DNA of 64,000 bases from Methylomonas koyamae (lineage in GTDB: Bacteria > Pseudomonadota > Gammaproteobacteria > Methylococcales > Methylomonadaceae), in NCBI RefSeq assembly GCF_019669905.1, contig NZ_AP019777.1, forward strand, positions 3,410,001 through 3,474,000. Reading direction: 5' to 3'. How positions within the stretch are numbered: the first letter of the stretch is position 1; the number at the start of each line of letters is the position of its first letter. The notes under the pieces are model-generated. The model had not been told where the DNA came from. It searched no databases and was given only the letters and a program-made list of their open reading frames with translations. A program made the translations under genes and the position numbers. This document shows positions 1 to 11,098 of the stretch, one piece after another.

Positions 1-8
1 AGGCGGCG

Positions 9-554
9 ATGGAAGAATATTTCTCCAAAATCATTGAGGCGATAGGCGAAGACGTGAATCGGGAAGGTTTGCGCGACACGCCGAAACGGGCCGCGAAAGC
101 CTTTAAATTTCTGAATAACGGTTACGAAAAAAACCTGGACGACGTCCTGAACGGCGCCATCTTCCAAGCCGATACCGAAGACATGGTCATCGTCAAGGAC
201 ATTGAGCTCTATTCGCTATGCGAACACCATCTGCTGCCCTTCATCGGTAAATGCCACATCGGTTACCTGCCGCAAGGCAAGGTGCTGGGCCTGTCGAAAT
301 TGGCGCGTATCGTCGACATGTATGCCCGGCGCTTGCAGATCCAGGAGCAATTGACCCGGCAAATCGCCGACGCGGTGGCAACCGCCATCGACGCCCGTGG
401 CGTCGCGGTCGTGATCGAAGCCAAGCATTTGTGCATGATGATGCGCGGCGTCGAAAAACAAAACTCGGTGATGACCACCTCGGTGATGAGCGGTATTTTC
501 CGCCAGGAAATCAGCACCCGCTCCGAATTCCTCAATTTGATCAACCGCAAATAG
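9..554 (+). CDS. folE: GTP cyclohydrolase I
   Basis: Converts GTP to dihydroneopterin triphosphate, first step of tetrahydrofolate (and pterin) synthesis, in the cytoplasm. The 181-residue protein carries the family's zinc site: Cys71 and His74 in the CEHHLLPF motif and Cys142 in HLCMMMRG; the QNSVMTTS segment near the C-terminus is also typical. Length is close to short bacterial FolE proteins. The ATG at 9 has an AGGCGG-like ribosome site just inside the window edge, so the start is probably true, but sequence further upstream is not visible. Four bases separate it from hemH, suggesting co-transcription. Confidence 0.97.
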   Translation: MEEYFSKIIEAIGEDVNREGLRDTPKRAAKAFKFLNNGYEKNLDDVLNGAIFQADTEDMVIVKDIELYSLCEHHLLPFIGKCHIGYLPQGKVLGLSKLARIVDMYARRLQIQEQLTRQIADAVATAIDARGVAVVIEAKHLCMMMRGVEKQNSVMTTSVMSGIFRQEISTRSEFLNLINRK

Positions 555-558
555 CCCG

Positions 559-1536
559 ATGAGCGAAACCCCAGCCGGCAAAACCGGCGTATTGCTGGTT
601 AATCTCGGTTCGCCGGCGTCGCCGAAAACCGGAGACGTGCGCCGTTTCCTGCGCGAATTCCTGGGCGATCCGCGCGTCGTCAATTTGCCGCGGCCGTTGT
701 GGTGGCTGATTTTGAACCTGTTCGTGCTGCCGTTTCGGCCGCGCAAATCGGCCCATGCCTACCAATCGATCTGGACCGAGCAAGGTTCGCCGCTGATCGA
801 GTTCAGCCAACGGCTGACCGAAAAGTTGAAAGCGCGTTACGGCGGACCGTCGCTGGCCATCGACTGCGCGATGCGCTACGGCGCTCCGGCCTTGCGCGAC
901 AAATTGCGCGAACTGAAAAAACAAGGCGTGGACGAAATCGTCGTGCTGCCGCTCTACCCGCAGTATTCTTCGACCACCACAGCCTCGATTTTCGACATCG
1001 TCGCCGACGAATTCGTCCACTGGCGACACATGCCCGGCCTGCGCTTTATCAGCGATTTCCACCGCCATCCGGCTTACATCCCCGCCGTCGCCGATTCGGT
1101 ACGCCGGCATTGGCAACAACACGGCCAAGCCGAAATGCTGGTAATGTCTTTTCACGGTTTGCCGGCCAAACTGACCGAATGGGGCGATCCGTATTACCAC
1201 CAATGCCAGGCCAGCGCCCGCTTGCTTGCCGAACAGTTGGGGCTGGCCGACGCGCAATGGAAATTGGTGTTCCAATCGCGTTTCGGCCGCGCCGAATGGC
1301 TGAAGCCCTATTGCGTGGAAGTGCTGCAGGAATTGCCTCGGCAAGCCATTAAAAACATAGACGTGATTTGCCCGGGATTTTCGGTAGACTGTCTGGAAAC
1401 GCTGGAAGAAATCGCGCTCGCCAACCGCGAAGTCTTTTTGGAAGCCGGCGGCGAAAGCTACCGCTATATTCCGTGCCTGAACGACAGCGACGCCCACGTC
1501 GAGCTGATGCTAGAGTTAATAAGAACCGCACACTGA
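559..1536 (+). CDS. hemH: Ferrochelatase
   Basis: Inserts ferrous iron into protoporphyrin IX, the last step of haem synthesis. The 325-residue protein opens with the family N-terminus (GVLLVNLGSPASP), has the catalytic histidine at about residue 199 (MSFHGLP), the GDPYYHQC segment and the acidic ETLEE helix near residues 280-284, and the FQSRFGRAEWLKP motif. Length matches bacterial HemH. It follows folE by 4 bp and precedes the MutS-type gene by 31 bp, all on the same strand. Confidence 0.97.
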   Translation: MSETPAGKTGVLLVNLGSPASPKTGDVRRFLREFLGDPRVVNLPRPLWWLILNLFVLPFRPRKSAHAYQSIWTEQGSPLIEFSQRLTEKLKARYGGPSLAIDCAMRYGAPALRDKLRELKKQGVDEIVVLPLYPQYSSTTTASIFDIVADEFVHWRHMPGLRFISDFHRHPAYIPAVADSVRRHWQQHGQAEMLVMSFHGLPAKLTEWGDPYYHQCQASARLLAEQLGLADAQWKLVFQSRFGRAEWLKPYCVEVLQELPRQAIKNIDVICPGFSVDCLETLEEIALANREVFLEAGGESYRYIPCLNDSDAHVELMLELIRTAH

Positions 1537-1567
1537 CAGTGCGGCCGATACAAACGGGGGAGGCAGC

Positions 1568-3160
1568 ATGCAACAGAATATTCTTCAAAGCTGGAACGGC
1601 GAATGGCCCCAGGCTCGATCCACCGAACCGCTGGCAACCGGCGCCGGCGTCGTCGACCCAGGCGCGTTCAATACCATCGAGGTCGACGAACTGTTCGACA
1701 ACGTCAATTACGCCAGCACCCTGGCCGGCCAAGCCGTGTTGTACCGTTCGCTGGCCCGGCCGCTGGACGACCGCGCAGCGATTGCCGCCAAACAGGAAGC
1801 GGTGCGCGAAATTCGCGACAATCCGGCCGTACGGGAAAACGTCGAAAACATCGTCGCCAATGCCGCCGCCGACGAGAATCGCTTGTATCTGCTACTGTTC
1901 GGCGAATTCCTTGGCGGTTTCGGCACCGCACGCGTAGAGCATCAGATCGAAGGCTACGGCTACAAACAATACGTGCGCGGGATTCGGGTGGTATTGAATC
2001 TGGTAGGTGCCATTTACAACTCCGGTCGGCCGCAAAGCCCTTATCTGCAAGGCGTGTTCGACAAAATCGGCAATTTCGCCCAAAGCAACGAATATTCGCT
2101 GATGGTTGGCCCGGTCTATAACAGCGAAAAAGGCCTGCAAAGCAAGGAGCAACGCAAAAACTCGTTCGCACCGGCCACCATTTTCCGGCCAACCCTGTTC
2201 AAACCGCTATTGATTGCATTATTGGTCGCCGCAGTCTGGGGATTGACCCGGATTTTCCCCAGCGACATGTTCCAGGTCACCCGCGACGGCCTGTCGGTGG
2301 CTTCGGTGTTTTTCCTGCCGTTGGCGTTGGCTTATATTCCGGTGATCGGCGGTTACGACCGCGACAATTGCATCATCCCGCTGCGCGATATTTACAAGAA
2401 TTCCACCGCCCTCGGAGAATTGCTGGACGGTCTGGGCCAGCTCGACGAATTGTTGGCCTTTGTCAAGTATGCCGAAAACTACGGCAGCGAGACGGTGCTG
2501 CCGGAATTGCTCGATGCCGACCACCATTACATCGAGTTGCGCGACGCCAAAAATCCGGTGCTGGGCCATAAAAACCCCAGTTATGTCGGCAACGATTTCA
2601 GCATGGGCGCGGAACGTCTGGTCTGCGTCACCGGCCCGAACAGCGGCGGCAAAACCGCTTTCTGCAAAACCGTTACTCAGATTCAACTGTTGGCGCAAAT
2701 CGGCTGCTACGTTCCGGCCCGGACCGCCAAACTGACCGTCGCGGACCGGATTTTTTACCAAGCGCCGGAAATCAGCCACTTGGACGATGGCGAAGGCCGC
2801 TTCGGCACCGAACTGAAACGTACCCGCGACATCTTTCTGGCGGCCAGTAGCAACAGTCTGGTCGTGCTTGACGAAATGGCGGAAGGCACTACTTTTGAAG
2901 AGAAAATGCAGTCGTCTATCGACGTGTTGGACGGCTTTTACCGCAAAGGTAACAGTACCATCCTGATCACGCACAACCACCAATTGGTCGACGTGTTCGT
3001 CAATCGCCGGGTGGCGACGCCGAAGCAAGTAGAGTTCGCCGACGACATGCCGACCTTCAAATTAATCGACGGCATATCCCGCGTCAGCCACGCCGACCGG
3101 GTCGCCAAGAAAATCGGCTTTTCCAAACAAGATATCGATAACTATCTAGCCAATTCATGA
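1568..3160 (+). CDS. MutS-family ATPase with predicted membrane segments
   Basis: Only the ATPase end of MutS is recognisable: Walker A GPNSGGKT at about residues 355-362 and Walker [12 protein letters not shown] near residue 430, followed by the ITHNHQLV switch segment. Unlike true MutS (about 850 residues) it has 530 residues and lacks mismatch-recognition domains; instead two hydrophobic stretches lie at about 212-230 and 243-262. This matches a poorly characterised group of membrane-associated MutS-like proteins. A role in DNA repair is not shown. It overlaps purT by 4 bp (ATGA), so the two are likely translated together. GGGGGAGG just upstream of the ATG is a strong ribosome site. Confidence 0.85.
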   Translation: MQQNILQSWNGEWPQARSTEPLATGAGVVDPGAFNTIEVDELFDNVNYASTLAGQAVLYRSLARPLDDRAAIAAKQEAVREIRDNPAVRENVENIVANAAADENRLYLLLFGEFLGGFGTARVEHQIEGYGYKQYVRGIRVVLNLVGAIYNSGRPQSPYLQGVFDKIGNFAQSNEYSLMVGPVYNSEKGLQSKEQRKNSFAPATIFRPTLFKPLLIALLVAAVWGLTRIFPSDMFQVTRDGLSVASVFFLPLALAYIPVIGGYDRDNCIIPLRDIYKNSTALGELLDGLGQLDELLAFVKYAENYGSETVLPELLDADHHYIELRDAKNPVLGHKNPSYVGNDFSMGAERLVCVTGPNSGGKTAFCKTVTQIQLLAQIGCYVPARTAKLTVADRIFYQAPEISHLDDGEGRFGTELKRTRDIFLAASSNSLVVLDEMAEGTTFEEKMQSSIDVLDGFYRKGNSTILITHNHQLVDVFVNRRVATPKQVEFADDMPTFKLIDGISRVSHADRVAKKIGFSKQDIDNYLANS

Positions 3161-4353
3161 AAATAGGTACACCCGACACCGCCTCCGCCACCAAAGCCCT
3201 GCTGCTGGGTAGCGGCGAGCTCGGCAAGGAAATCGCAATATCGCTGCAACGTTACGGCGTGGAAGTGATCGCGGTCGACCGCTATGCCGGCGCGCCGGCG
3301 ATGCAGGTGGCCCACCGCCGCCACGTGATCGATATGACCGATGCCGCGGCGGTCAAGGCGTTGATTGCGTTGGAACGCCCCCACTTCATCGTCCCCGAAC
3401 TGGAAGCGATCGCCACCGACGCGCTGGCCGAGATCGAACGAGCCGGGCAAACCGCAGTGGTACCGAATGCCCGCGCCATTCAGTTAACGATGAATCGGGA
3501 AGGCATTCGCCAGTTGGCGGCCGAGGAGCTGGGCTTGCCCACCTCGCGCTACGCCTTCGCCGAAAGTTTCGACCAATTACAGGCCGCCGTGAACGCCGGC
3601 ATCGGTTACCCCTGCTTCGTCAAGCCCACCATGTCTTCGTCCGGTAAAGGCCAGTCGATGGTGAAAAGCGCCGACCAATTGCAGGCTGCGTGGGATTACG
3701 CCAAAGCCGGCGGCCGCACCGATACCGGCAAAGTCATCGTCGAAGCCAAAATCGACTTCGACTTCGAAATCACCTTGCTGACGGTGCGCGCCCTGGATGC
3801 GGAAGGACAAGTGCGGACTTATTTCTGCGAACCGATCGGCCACCGCCAGGAACACGGCGACTACCGGGAAAGCTGGCAACCGCAGGCCATGAGCGAAAAC
3901 GCCATCGCGCTGGCGCAACAAATTGCCGGCAAAGTCACCGATGCCTTGGGCGGCCTCGGCCTGTTCGGCGTGGAACTGTTTGTCGCCGGCGATCAGGTCT
4001 GGTTCAGCGAGGTCAGCCCGCGGCCGCACGACACCGGCATGGTAACGATGGCCAGCCAACGCCAGAGCGAATTCGACCTGCACGCCCGGGCGATCTTGGG
4101 TTTGCCGGTCAATACCGCGCTGGACAGGACCGCCGCCAGCGCGGTGATTCTGGGCGGCATCGACGCCAAAGCCGTCAGCTACGAAGGCCTGGAGCGGGCC
4201 TTGGCCATACCCGACACCGACGTGCGCCTGTTCGGCAAGCCGGAAGCCTTCGCCGCCCGCCGCATGGGCGTCGCGCTGGCGAGCGGCGACACGGTCGAGG
4301 CGGCGCGGGCCAAGGCCTTGCAAGCCGCCGCGGCAGTCAGCGTTCGGCAATGA
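3157..4353 (+). CDS. purT: Formate-dependent phosphoribosylglycinamide formyltransferase
   Basis: ATP-grasp enzyme that formylates glycinamide ribonucleotide with formate and ATP in purine synthesis, the folate-independent alternative to PurN. The 398-residue protein shows the N-terminal preATP-grasp segment ([20 protein letters not shown]), the flexible [11 protein letters not shown] loop at about residue 150, and the metal-binding [16 protein letters not shown] segment at about 285-300. Length equals the family norm. Formate use would suit a one-carbon metaboliser, but that link is inference. Start ATG overlaps the stop of the preceding gene. Confidence 0.96.
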   Translation: MKIGTPDTASATKALLLGSGELGKEIAISLQRYGVEVIAVDRYAGAPAMQVAHRRHVIDMTDAAAVKALIALERPHFIVPELEAIATDALAEIERAGQTAVVPNARAIQLTMNREGIRQLAAEELGLPTSRYAFAESFDQLQAAVNAGIGYPCFVKPTMSSSGKGQSMVKSADQLQAAWDYAKAGGRTDTGKVIVEAKIDFDFEITLLTVRALDAEGQVRTYFCEPIGHRQEHGDYRESWQPQAMSENAIALAQQIAGKVTDALGGLGLFGVELFVAGDQVWFSEVSPRPHDTGMVTMASQRQSEFDLHARAILGLPVNTALDRTAASAVILGGIDAKAVSYEGLERALAIPDTDVRLFGKPEAFAARRMGVALASGDTVEAARAKALQAAAAVSVRQ

Positions 4354-4378
4354 TCTGAAACAACCTCGGGGTAAAGCG

Positions 4379-4954
4379 ATGAAACGTATGCTGATCGCCA
4401 TCTTATCCTTAGCGCCAATCGCCGACTCCAGAGCGGATATTTACAAATACGTCGCTCCCGACGGCCGGGTTTATTACACCGACGAACCGAAAAAAGGTCT
4501 CGACTACCGCCTGATCATCCGCACCCGGCCGCGTACTTACCAGCGCGATTTGAAATTCATGTCCGGCAACCGGCTCAAATTCAACGACTTGATTGCCAAA
4601 GCCGCGGCCAAGCACCAGATGGACCCGAAACTGCTGCATGCGGTGATCCAAGCCGAATCGGCCTACAACCCGAATGCCGTGTCGTCCGCCGGTGCGGTCG
4701 GCCTGATGCAGTTAATGCCGGACACCGCCCGCCGCTACGGCGTCACAGACCGGCGCGACGCCGAGCAGAACGTCGACGGCGGCACCCGTTATTTGAAAGA
4801 CCTGCTGGCCATGTTCAATTCGAATCTGACTTTGGCCGTGGCGGGTTACAACGCCGGCGAAGGCGCGGTGATGAAATACGGCAACAGCGTGCCGCCCTAC
4901 CCCGAAACCCGCAATTACGTACAACACGTGCTGTCGCTATACCGGAAAAGTTGA
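4379..4954 (+). CDS. Soluble lytic transglycosylase with DUF4124 N-terminus
   Basis: Predicted periplasmic peptidoglycan lyase. The N-terminus (MKRMLIAILSLAPIADSRA) looks like a signal peptide; it is followed by a DUF4124-like segment (IYKYVAPDGRVYYTDEP) and an SLT domain from about residue 70. The catalytic glutamate is Glu93 in AVIQAESAYNP, with the family motifs GAVGLMQLMPDTA and AVAGYNAGEGAV. At 191 residues it is a compact family member. It lies 25 bp after purT, and its stop abuts the GTG start of the HDOD gene. Confidence 0.92.
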   Translation: MKRMLIAILSLAPIADSRADIYKYVAPDGRVYYTDEPKKGLDYRLIIRTRPRTYQRDLKFMSGNRLKFNDLIAKAAAKHQMDPKLLHAVIQAESAYNPNAVSSAGAVGLMQLMPDTARRYGVTDRRDAEQNVDGGTRYLKDLLAMFNSNLTLAVAGYNAGEGAVMKYGNSVPPYPETRNYVQHVLSLYRKS

Positions 4955-5803
4955 GTGAAGATCGCCGCGATAAAACACTTGATCGCCGGCTCGACCGAAC
5001 TGTTCTCTCTGCCCGACATCTATTTCCAACTCAACCAAATGATCCGCGACTCGCGCCACTCGCCGGCCGAAATCGGCACGGTCATCGCGCGGGACCCGGT
5101 GTTGTCGGCGCGGCTGCTGCGGATCGTCAACAGCCCGTTTTACGGCTTCCAAGCCAGAATAGACACGTTATCGCGGGCCATTACCGTGATCGGTATCGAT
5201 GACCTGCACAGCCTGGTACTGGCGACCTGCATCGCCGACCGTTTCCGGCAAATCCCGTGCGAGCTGGTGGATATGGCCGGATTCTGGCGACGCAGCATCC
5301 ACTGTGCGATTCTGGTCCGCGCCCTGGCAAAGCGCTGCGCGGTGCTGCACGCCGAAAGGCTGTTTATCGCCGGCCTGCTGCACGATATCGGCTCGCTGCT
5401 GCTGTACCACCGCCTGCCGGAGCCCAGCCGCCAGGCATTGCTGGCCGCCAATGGCGACCGGCGGCTGATTCCGGGTTTGGAACAAAACCTGATGGGCTTC
5501 AACCATGCCGAGGTCGGCCGCGAATTGCTGAAGAGCTGGGGCTTGCCCGAAAGCTTGTACGAGACGGTAGGCTGCTATTTGGAACCGGAACAGGCACTGT
5601 TGCACAAGCTGGATGCGCATCTGCTGTACATGGCTTGCCGGCTGGTCGACAGCAAAACTCCCGACGAGCGCAGCCGCACTGCGGCAGGCTTTTCCAAGCA
5701 GAGCTTGACGCTGGCACGCATCGACCGCGAACAGATTCTGGAGATTGCCGACCAAGCCGACCGGGAACTGCCGCAAATGCTGGATTTGCTAGGCCCGCCC
5801 TAA
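4955..5803 (+). CDS. HDOD-domain protein
   Basis: HDOD domains are HD-type folds that usually lack the catalytic histidine-aspartate set and act in signalling. The 282-residue protein has the characteristic beginning STELFSLPDIYFQLNQMI, the motif ARDPVLSARLLRIVNSPFYGF at about 48-68, and LFIAGLLHDIGSLLLYHRLP at about 135-155 where an HD pair is kept. The start is a GTG immediately after the stop of the transglycosylase; no ATG lies close, and the family N-terminus begins only about 12 residues in, which supports the choice. The stop overlaps the end of convergent yceF. Function in the cell is not defined by sequence. Confidence 0.9.
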   Translation: MKIAAIKHLIAGSTELFSLPDIYFQLNQMIRDSRHSPAEIGTVIARDPVLSARLLRIVNSPFYGFQARIDTLSRAITVIGIDDLHSLVLATCIADRFRQIPCELVDMAGFWRRSIHCAILVRALAKRCAVLHAERLFIAGLLHDIGSLLLYHRLPEPSRQALLAANGDRRLIPGLEQNLMGFNHAEVGRELLKSWGLPESLYETVGCYLEPEQALLHKLDAHLLYMACRLVDSKTPDERSRTAAGFSKQSLTLARIDREQILEIADQADRELPQMLDLLGPP

Positions 5804-6402
5804 TCCGCTGCCGGCTGCAGCACGTCGAGGCCGAATTGTTGCAGCAAGCCGGCCAGTTTGATCAACGGCAGGCCGACCAGAGCATTCGGGTCTTCGCCGC
5901 AAATTTTATCGAACAAGGCGATGCCCAGCGCTTCGGCTTTGAAACTGCCGGCGCAATCGTAGGGGCGGTCCATGTCCAGGTAATATTCGATCTGTTGCCG
6001 GCTCAAAGGCTTGAAATGCACCTCGCACCGGTCCAGCGCGGTGTAATGCTGTCCGCTGGCGCTATCCAACAGGCAAAGGCCGGTGTAGAAAGATACGGCT
6101 TTACCCGATTGGCTTTGCAACTGGGCCACCGCCCGTTCCCGGTTCCCCGGTTTTCCCAGGATTTCGCCGTCGAATGCCGCCACTTGGTCGGAGCCTATGA
6201 CCCAATGCGCGGGATGGCTACGGCCGACCGCCAACGCTTTTTCGACGGACAAGCGCAACGCTAACTCGGCCGGCGCCTCGTTCGGAAGCGGTGTTTCGTC
6301 GACGTCGGCCGGACAGCAGCTAAAGTCAATCGCCAGTTTTTTCAATAGCTCGCGGCGGTAGGCGGAGCCGGATGCCAGCACGATGGGGCGCTTATCGGTC
6401 AT
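5800..6402 (-). CDS. yceF: Maf-like nucleoside triphosphate pyrophosphatase (YceF type)
   Basis: House-cleaning pyrophosphatase of the Maf family that hydrolyses non-canonical nucleotides; YceF acts on m7GTP in E. coli. The protein begins PIVLASGSAYRRELL, has the basic loop, and the catalytic Asp in WVIGSDQVAAFDGE. I chose the ATG at 6402 (about 200 residues); an upstream in-frame ATG at 6450 would add 16 residues with no family match. Position next to divergent yceD-rpmF-plsX is the same as in E. coli, which favours YceF over its paralogue YhdE. It converges on the HDOD gene with a few bases of overlap. Confidence 0.93.
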   Translation of the reverse strand: MTDKRPIVLASGSAYRRELLKKLAIDFSCCPADVDETPLPNEAPAELALRLSVEKALAVGRSHPAHWVIGSDQVAAFDGEILGKPGNRERAVAQLQSQSGKAVSFYTGLCLLDSASGQHYTALDRCEVHFKPLSRQQIEYYLDMDRPYDCAGSFKAEALGIALFDKICGEDPNALVGLPLIKLAGLLQQFGLDVLQPAAD

Positions 6403-6459
6403 GGGTAGCGTAGTTGTCAGTTTGACGCAACAGTCTGATATCTGTATCATTGTACAGTT

Positions 6460-6978
6460 ATGTCAGACAAGTTTCCCGACCATATCGATCCTCTGCTGTT
6501 CGCTGAAAGACGTAGCGTATTGGCCGGGGAATTGAACATCGCTGCCCTTGAACGCTTAGCCGACAGCGTGATTGACCGTAGCGGCGCCTTGAAAGTCCGA
6601 ATCGAATTCGGCAAAGAGGGTAAGCGGGTTACCGTGTCCGGCCATATCGGGGGCGACATCCAATTGGAATGCCAATCCTGCCTGCAGGCGCTGGCATGGC
6701 CTGTGGATATCAGCTTTAAATTGTCTGTTGTGTCTTCGCTACAAGAAGCCAAGCAACTGGACGATTCCGAGCCGTTAATGCTGGACGGCGAGACGATTTC
6801 GTTAACCGCCTTGATTGAGGACGAAATTCTGCTGGCGTTGCCGGATTATCCGCGACACCCGTTCGAATGTATCGAACGCAACCGTTCCGAAGACGCCGAT
6901 TACGGCGCGACCGATAGTCAGATCAAGGCGAACAACCCTTTTTCTGTTTTAGCAAAACTTAAAAAAACTGGAGATTGA
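6460..6978 (+). CDS. yceD: YceD/DUF177 family protein (23S rRNA accumulation protein)
   Basis: DUF177 proteins, found next to rpmF across bacteria, have been linked to 23S rRNA accumulation. The 172-residue sequence has the family CxxC pair in [14 protein letters not shown] (about residues 68-80) and the acidic [17 protein letters not shown] segment. It starts 57 bp from the divergent yceF start and ends 1 bp before rpmF, so ribosomal L32 is very likely co-transcribed. Confidence 0.93.
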   Translation: MSDKFPDHIDPLLFAERRSVLAGELNIAALERLADSVIDRSGALKVRIEFGKEGKRVTVSGHIGGDIQLECQSCLQALAWPVDISFKLSVVSSLQEAKQLDDSEPLMLDGETISLTALIEDEILLALPDYPRHPFECIERNRSEDADYGATDSQIKANNPFSVLAKLKKTGD

Positions 6979-6979
6979 A

Positions 6980-7162
6980 ATGGCAGTACAAAAGAGCAAA
7001 GTATCGCGTTCCAGACGCGGTCAACGTCGTTCACACGATGCATTGGTCGGCAAAACCCTGGCCCAGGATCCGTTGACCGGCGAAACCCATCTGCGCCACC
7101 ACATGACGCCGGACGGTTACTTCAAAGGCCGCCAAATCGTCGGCGCGCACGAAGAAGATTAA
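6980..7162 (+). CDS. rpmF: Large ribosomal subunit protein bL32
   Basis: Small basic ribosomal protein of 60 residues starting [21 protein letters not shown], which is diagnostic of bL32. The C-terminal half ([17 protein letters not shown]) is also typical. The four-cysteine zinc site seen in some L32 proteins is absent, so this is the C-minus form. GGAGATTGAA ahead of the ATG supplies the ribosome site. Confidence 0.98.
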   Translation: MAVQKSKVSRSRRGQRRSHDALVGKTLAQDPLTGETHLRHHMTPDGYFKGRQIVGAHEED

Positions 7163-7301
7163 TCGCCTTAAACCCGCCGCGCTGCCGCGGACGCCGGATT
7201 TAGCCGAGCAAACCGCTTCGGCCCGATCTTCGGGACCTGCGCTTCGGTAACGGCAGCCGGATGGCGAACTGCGGTTGCGGTAAAAGGGTAGTTTCTGGGT
7301 A

Positions 7302-7333
7302 AAGCCAACTTGTTGTTCGACAGCAGTTGGCTT
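7302..7333 (+). promoter_or_regulatory. Perfect stem-loop between rpmF and plsX
   Basis: Arms AAGCCAACT (7302-7310) and AGTTGGCTT (7325-7333) pair over 9 bp around a 14-nt loop, 28 bp before the plsX start. It is followed by ATTTTAACTT, a weak U-tract, so it could be a partial terminator or attenuator between the ribosomal protein and the fatty-acid genes. The rest of the 199-bp gap shows nothing else clear. Confidence 0.4.
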
Positions 7334-7361
7334 ATTTTAACTTCTGGGGTTAGTCATAAGC

Positions 7362-8386
7362 GTGAGCTCAACTCTCTCAATCGACGCCATGGGCGGGGAT
7401 TTCGGTCCGCAAGTAACGGTTCCCGCCTCTCTGGCCTGTCTAAGAAAAAATCCGGATCTGAAACTCATCATGGTTGGCGACGAAGCGGTTCTGCACAAAC
7501 TGCTGGAACCGGCGCTGGCCGAGTTCAGCGGCCGGATCAGTATTCAACACGCCTCGCAAGTCGTGGAAATGGACGAAACGCCGCAAAAAGCCTTGAAGAA
7601 CAAAAAAGATTCTTCGATGCGGGTGGCGATCAACCTGGTAAAGGAAGGCAAGGCCGACGCTTGCGTCAGTGCCGGTAACACCGGAGCGCTGATGGCCACG
7701 GCCCGCTTCGTGCTGAAAATGATCCCCGGCATCGACCGCCCCGCCATCATTTCCACGCTGCCGTCGACCTTCGGCCATACCCACATGCTGGATTTGGGCG
7801 GCAACGTCGATTCCAGCGCCGAACATTTGTACCAATTTGCCGTGATGGGCGAAGAAGTGGTCAAAGCGGTGGAAAACATCGAACGGCCGCGCATCGGCCT
7901 GCTGAACATCGGCGAAGAGGACATGAAGGGCAACGAGCAAGTCAAGGCCGCCGCCAAGCTGTTGGAAAATTCCGCGCTGAATTACATCGGTTATGTGGAA
8001 GGTAACTCGATCAACGCCGGCAACGTTAAAGTCGATTTGATCGTCACCGATGGTTTTGTCGGCAACGTCGCGCTGAAATCGATCGAAGGCGCCGCAAAAA
8101 TGATCGGTTCCAAATTAAAAGACAGCTTCTCGAAAAACTGGCTGACCAAACTGGCCGGCTTGGTAGCCTACCCGGTGCTGAAACAGTTCAAAGACAGCAT
8201 CGATCCGCGTTTGTATAACGGAGCCAGTTTCATCGGCTTGCGCGGCTTGGTCATCAAAAGCCACGGCGGCGCCGACGCCCTGGCCTTCGAAACCGCCATT
8301 CATCTGGCCGAGCTGGAAGTCGAGCAAGGCGTAATCCGTAAAATCAGCGAAAAATTGGAAGTCGCACTGGCGCAGAAGGCCGCACT

Positions 8387-8390
<4 letters not shown>
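7362..8390 (+). CDS. plsX: Phosphate acyltransferase PlsX
   Basis: Makes acyl-phosphate from acyl-ACP for phospholipid synthesis at the inner face of the membrane. The 342-residue protein has the family signatures [37 protein letters not shown] and [17 protein letters not shown]. The start is GTG at 7362, giving the usual N-terminus; no ATG fits. The stop overlaps fabH by 4 bp (ATGA). Confidence 0.97.
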
Positions 8391-9355
<965 letters not shown>

Positions 9356-9357
9356 CA

Positions 9358-10314
9358 ATGACAATAAACGAACAAAGTTACAATCTGGCCTTCGTCTTTC
9401 CCGGCCAAGGCTCGCAAGCGGTCGGCATGCTCGGCTCGCTGGCGGCAGCCACCCCTGTCGTCGCCCAAACCTTCACCCAAGCCTCCGACGCGCTGGGCTT
9501 CGATCTTTGGGATCTGGTCGCCAATGGTCCGGAAACCGATCTGAACCAAACCCACAACACGCAACCGGCCATGCTGGCCGCCGGCGTCGCGGTATGGCGG
9601 GCCTGGTGCGAAATAACCGCGATCCGTCCAGCCTGGATGGCAGGCCACAGCCTGGGCGAATACACCGCACTGGTTTGTTCCGGCGCAATGGGCTTCGAAG
9701 ACGCGATCAAGCTGGTCGCCGCCCGCGGCCGGCTGATGCAGGAAGCGGTACCGGCCGGGGCAGGCGCGATGGCGGCCATCCTGGGTCTGGAGGACCACCA
9801 GGTCGTCAACACCTGCGCCGAAGTCGCCAACGGCGAAATCGTCGCCGCCGCCAATTTCAACGCACCGGGCCAAGTCGTTATCGCCGGCCAGACCGCCGCG
9901 GTGGACCGCGCCATCGACGCCTTGAAAGCCCTGGGCGCCAAACGCGCATTGAAATTGCCGGTCAGCGTACCGTCGCATTGCGCGTTGATGGAAGCGGCCT
10001 CCGACCGGCTCAACGAGATTCTGCAAAGCCTGAACGTCGACATGCCGAACACCACGCTGATTCACAATGCCGACGTCAAATCGCACGGTTCGCCGGAAGT
10101 GATCCGCTATGCGTTAAAAGAACAATTATTCAAGCCGGTGCGCTGGGTGGAAAGCGTCAAATTCATGCACGAACAAGGCGTCACCGCCTTCGTCGAATGC
10201 GGCCCCGGCAAAGTACTGATGGGCTTGAACAAGCGCATCGCGCCCGACGCCGCCCATTTCACCTTGTACGACACCGAAACCATCAACAACGTTGTGGAGC
10301 AACTCCGTGGATAA
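9358..10314 (+). CDS. fabD: Malonyl-CoA:ACP transacylase
   Basis: Loads malonate onto acyl carrier protein. The ATG at 9358, 2 bp after fabH, gives 318 residues starting just before FVFPGQGSQAVGML; an open frame extends further upstream within fabH but has no family similarity there. Catalytic Ser98 lies in GHSLGEYTAL, and the His partner in VSVPSHCALM near residue 205. The stop overlaps the fabG start. Confidence 0.97.
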   Translation: MTINEQSYNLAFVFPGQGSQAVGMLGSLAAATPVVAQTFTQASDALGFDLWDLVANGPETDLNQTHNTQPAMLAAGVAVWRAWCEITAIRPAWMAGHSLGEYTALVCSGAMGFEDAIKLVAARGRLMQEAVPAGAGAMAAILGLEDHQVVNTCAEVANGEIVAAANFNAPGQVVIAGQTAAVDRAIDALKALGAKRALKLPVSVPSHCALMEAASDRLNEILQSLNVDMPNTTLIHNADVKSHGSPEVIRYALKEQLFKPVRWVESVKFMHEQGVTAFVECGPGKVLMGLNKRIAPDAAHFTLYDTETINNVVEQLRG

Positions 10315-11035
10315 GAAAACCGCCATCGTTACCGGCGCCAGCCGTGGCATCGGCCGGGCCATTGCCGAAAGATTGGCCGCAGACGGCTTTTACGTACTGG
10401 GCACCGCCACCTCCGACAGCGGGGCCGACGCCATTTCCGCTTATTTGGCCGACAACGGTAAAGGTTACAAACTGAACGTGGCCGACGCCGCCGACATCGA
10501 AAGCTTTATCAAAACCACCGGCGACGAGTACGGCACCCCGGCTGTCCTGGTCAACAACGCCGGCATCACCCGCGACAACCTGTTGATGCGGATGAAAGAC
10601 GAAGAATGGGACGACATCATCAACACCAACCTGACTTCGATCTTCCGGATGAGCAAGGCCGTGCTGCGCGGCATGATGAAAGCCCGTTACGGCCGCATCA
10701 TCAACATCTCGTCGGTAGTCGGCTCGACCGGCAACGCCGGCCAGACCAACTATGCGGCAGCTAAGGCCGGCATGGTCGGTTTCGCCAAATCGATGGCGAA
10801 AGAAGTTGGCTCGCGCGGCATCACCGTCAACACCGTCGCCCCGGGCTTTATCGACACCGACATGACCAAGGAATTGTCGGAAGAGATTAAAACCGCCCTG
10901 CTCGGCTCGATCGCGCTTGGCCGCTTGGGACAGCCGGAAGAAATCGCCCACGCGGTCTCGTTCCTGGCCTCCGAACAAGCCTCCTACATCACCGGCGAGA
11001 CCCTGCACGTCAACGGCGGCATGTATATGCCGTAA
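10307..11035 (+). CDS. fabG: 3-oxoacyl-ACP reductase
   Basis: NADPH-dependent SDR reductase of the elongation cycle. Cofactor motif TGASRGIGRAIA at residues about 9-20; catalytic Ser136, Tyr149 and Lys153 (NYAAAKAG). I start at GTG 10307 (242 residues), preceded by GGAGCAACTCC and overlapping the fabD stop by 8 bp; a TTG 15 bp upstream is possible but less likely. The operon ends here: a strong hairpin follows after 23 bp and no acpP is seen downstream. Confidence 0.96.
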   Translation: MDKKTAIVTGASRGIGRAIAERLAADGFYVLGTATSDSGADAISAYLADNGKGYKLNVADAADIESFIKTTGDEYGTPAVLVNNAGITRDNLLMRMKDEEWDDIINTNLTSIFRMSKAVLRGMMKARYGRIINISSVVGSTGNAGQTNYAAAKAGMVGFAKSMAKEVGSRGITVNTVAPGFIDTDMTKELSEEIKTALLGSIALGRLGQPEEIAHAVSFLASEQASYITGETLHVNGGMYMP

Positions 11036-11058
11036 GCGGCAGCCGACCCGCTTCGACA

Positions 11059-11095
11059 AAAAAGGCCCGTAGCAGAACATGCTACGGGCCTTTTT
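11059..11095 (+). terminator. Rho-independent terminator after fabG
   Basis: Arms AAAAAGGCCCGTAGCA and TGCTACGGGCCTTTTT pair perfectly over 16 bp around the 5-nt loop GAACA, ending in a run of five T. The A-tract on the other side makes it potentially bidirectional, although the - strand gene nearby ends only at 11301, beyond a repeat element. Confidence 0.93.
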
Positions 11096-11098
11096 ATT

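Noticed and set aside
541..1497. 318-codon - strand frame opposite hemH
   Set aside because: Antisense shadow of ferrochelatase; no family features.
7163..7361. Riboswitch ahead of plsX
   Set aside because: Only one simple 9-bp stem is seen, without conserved riboswitch core; annotated as a stem-loop only.
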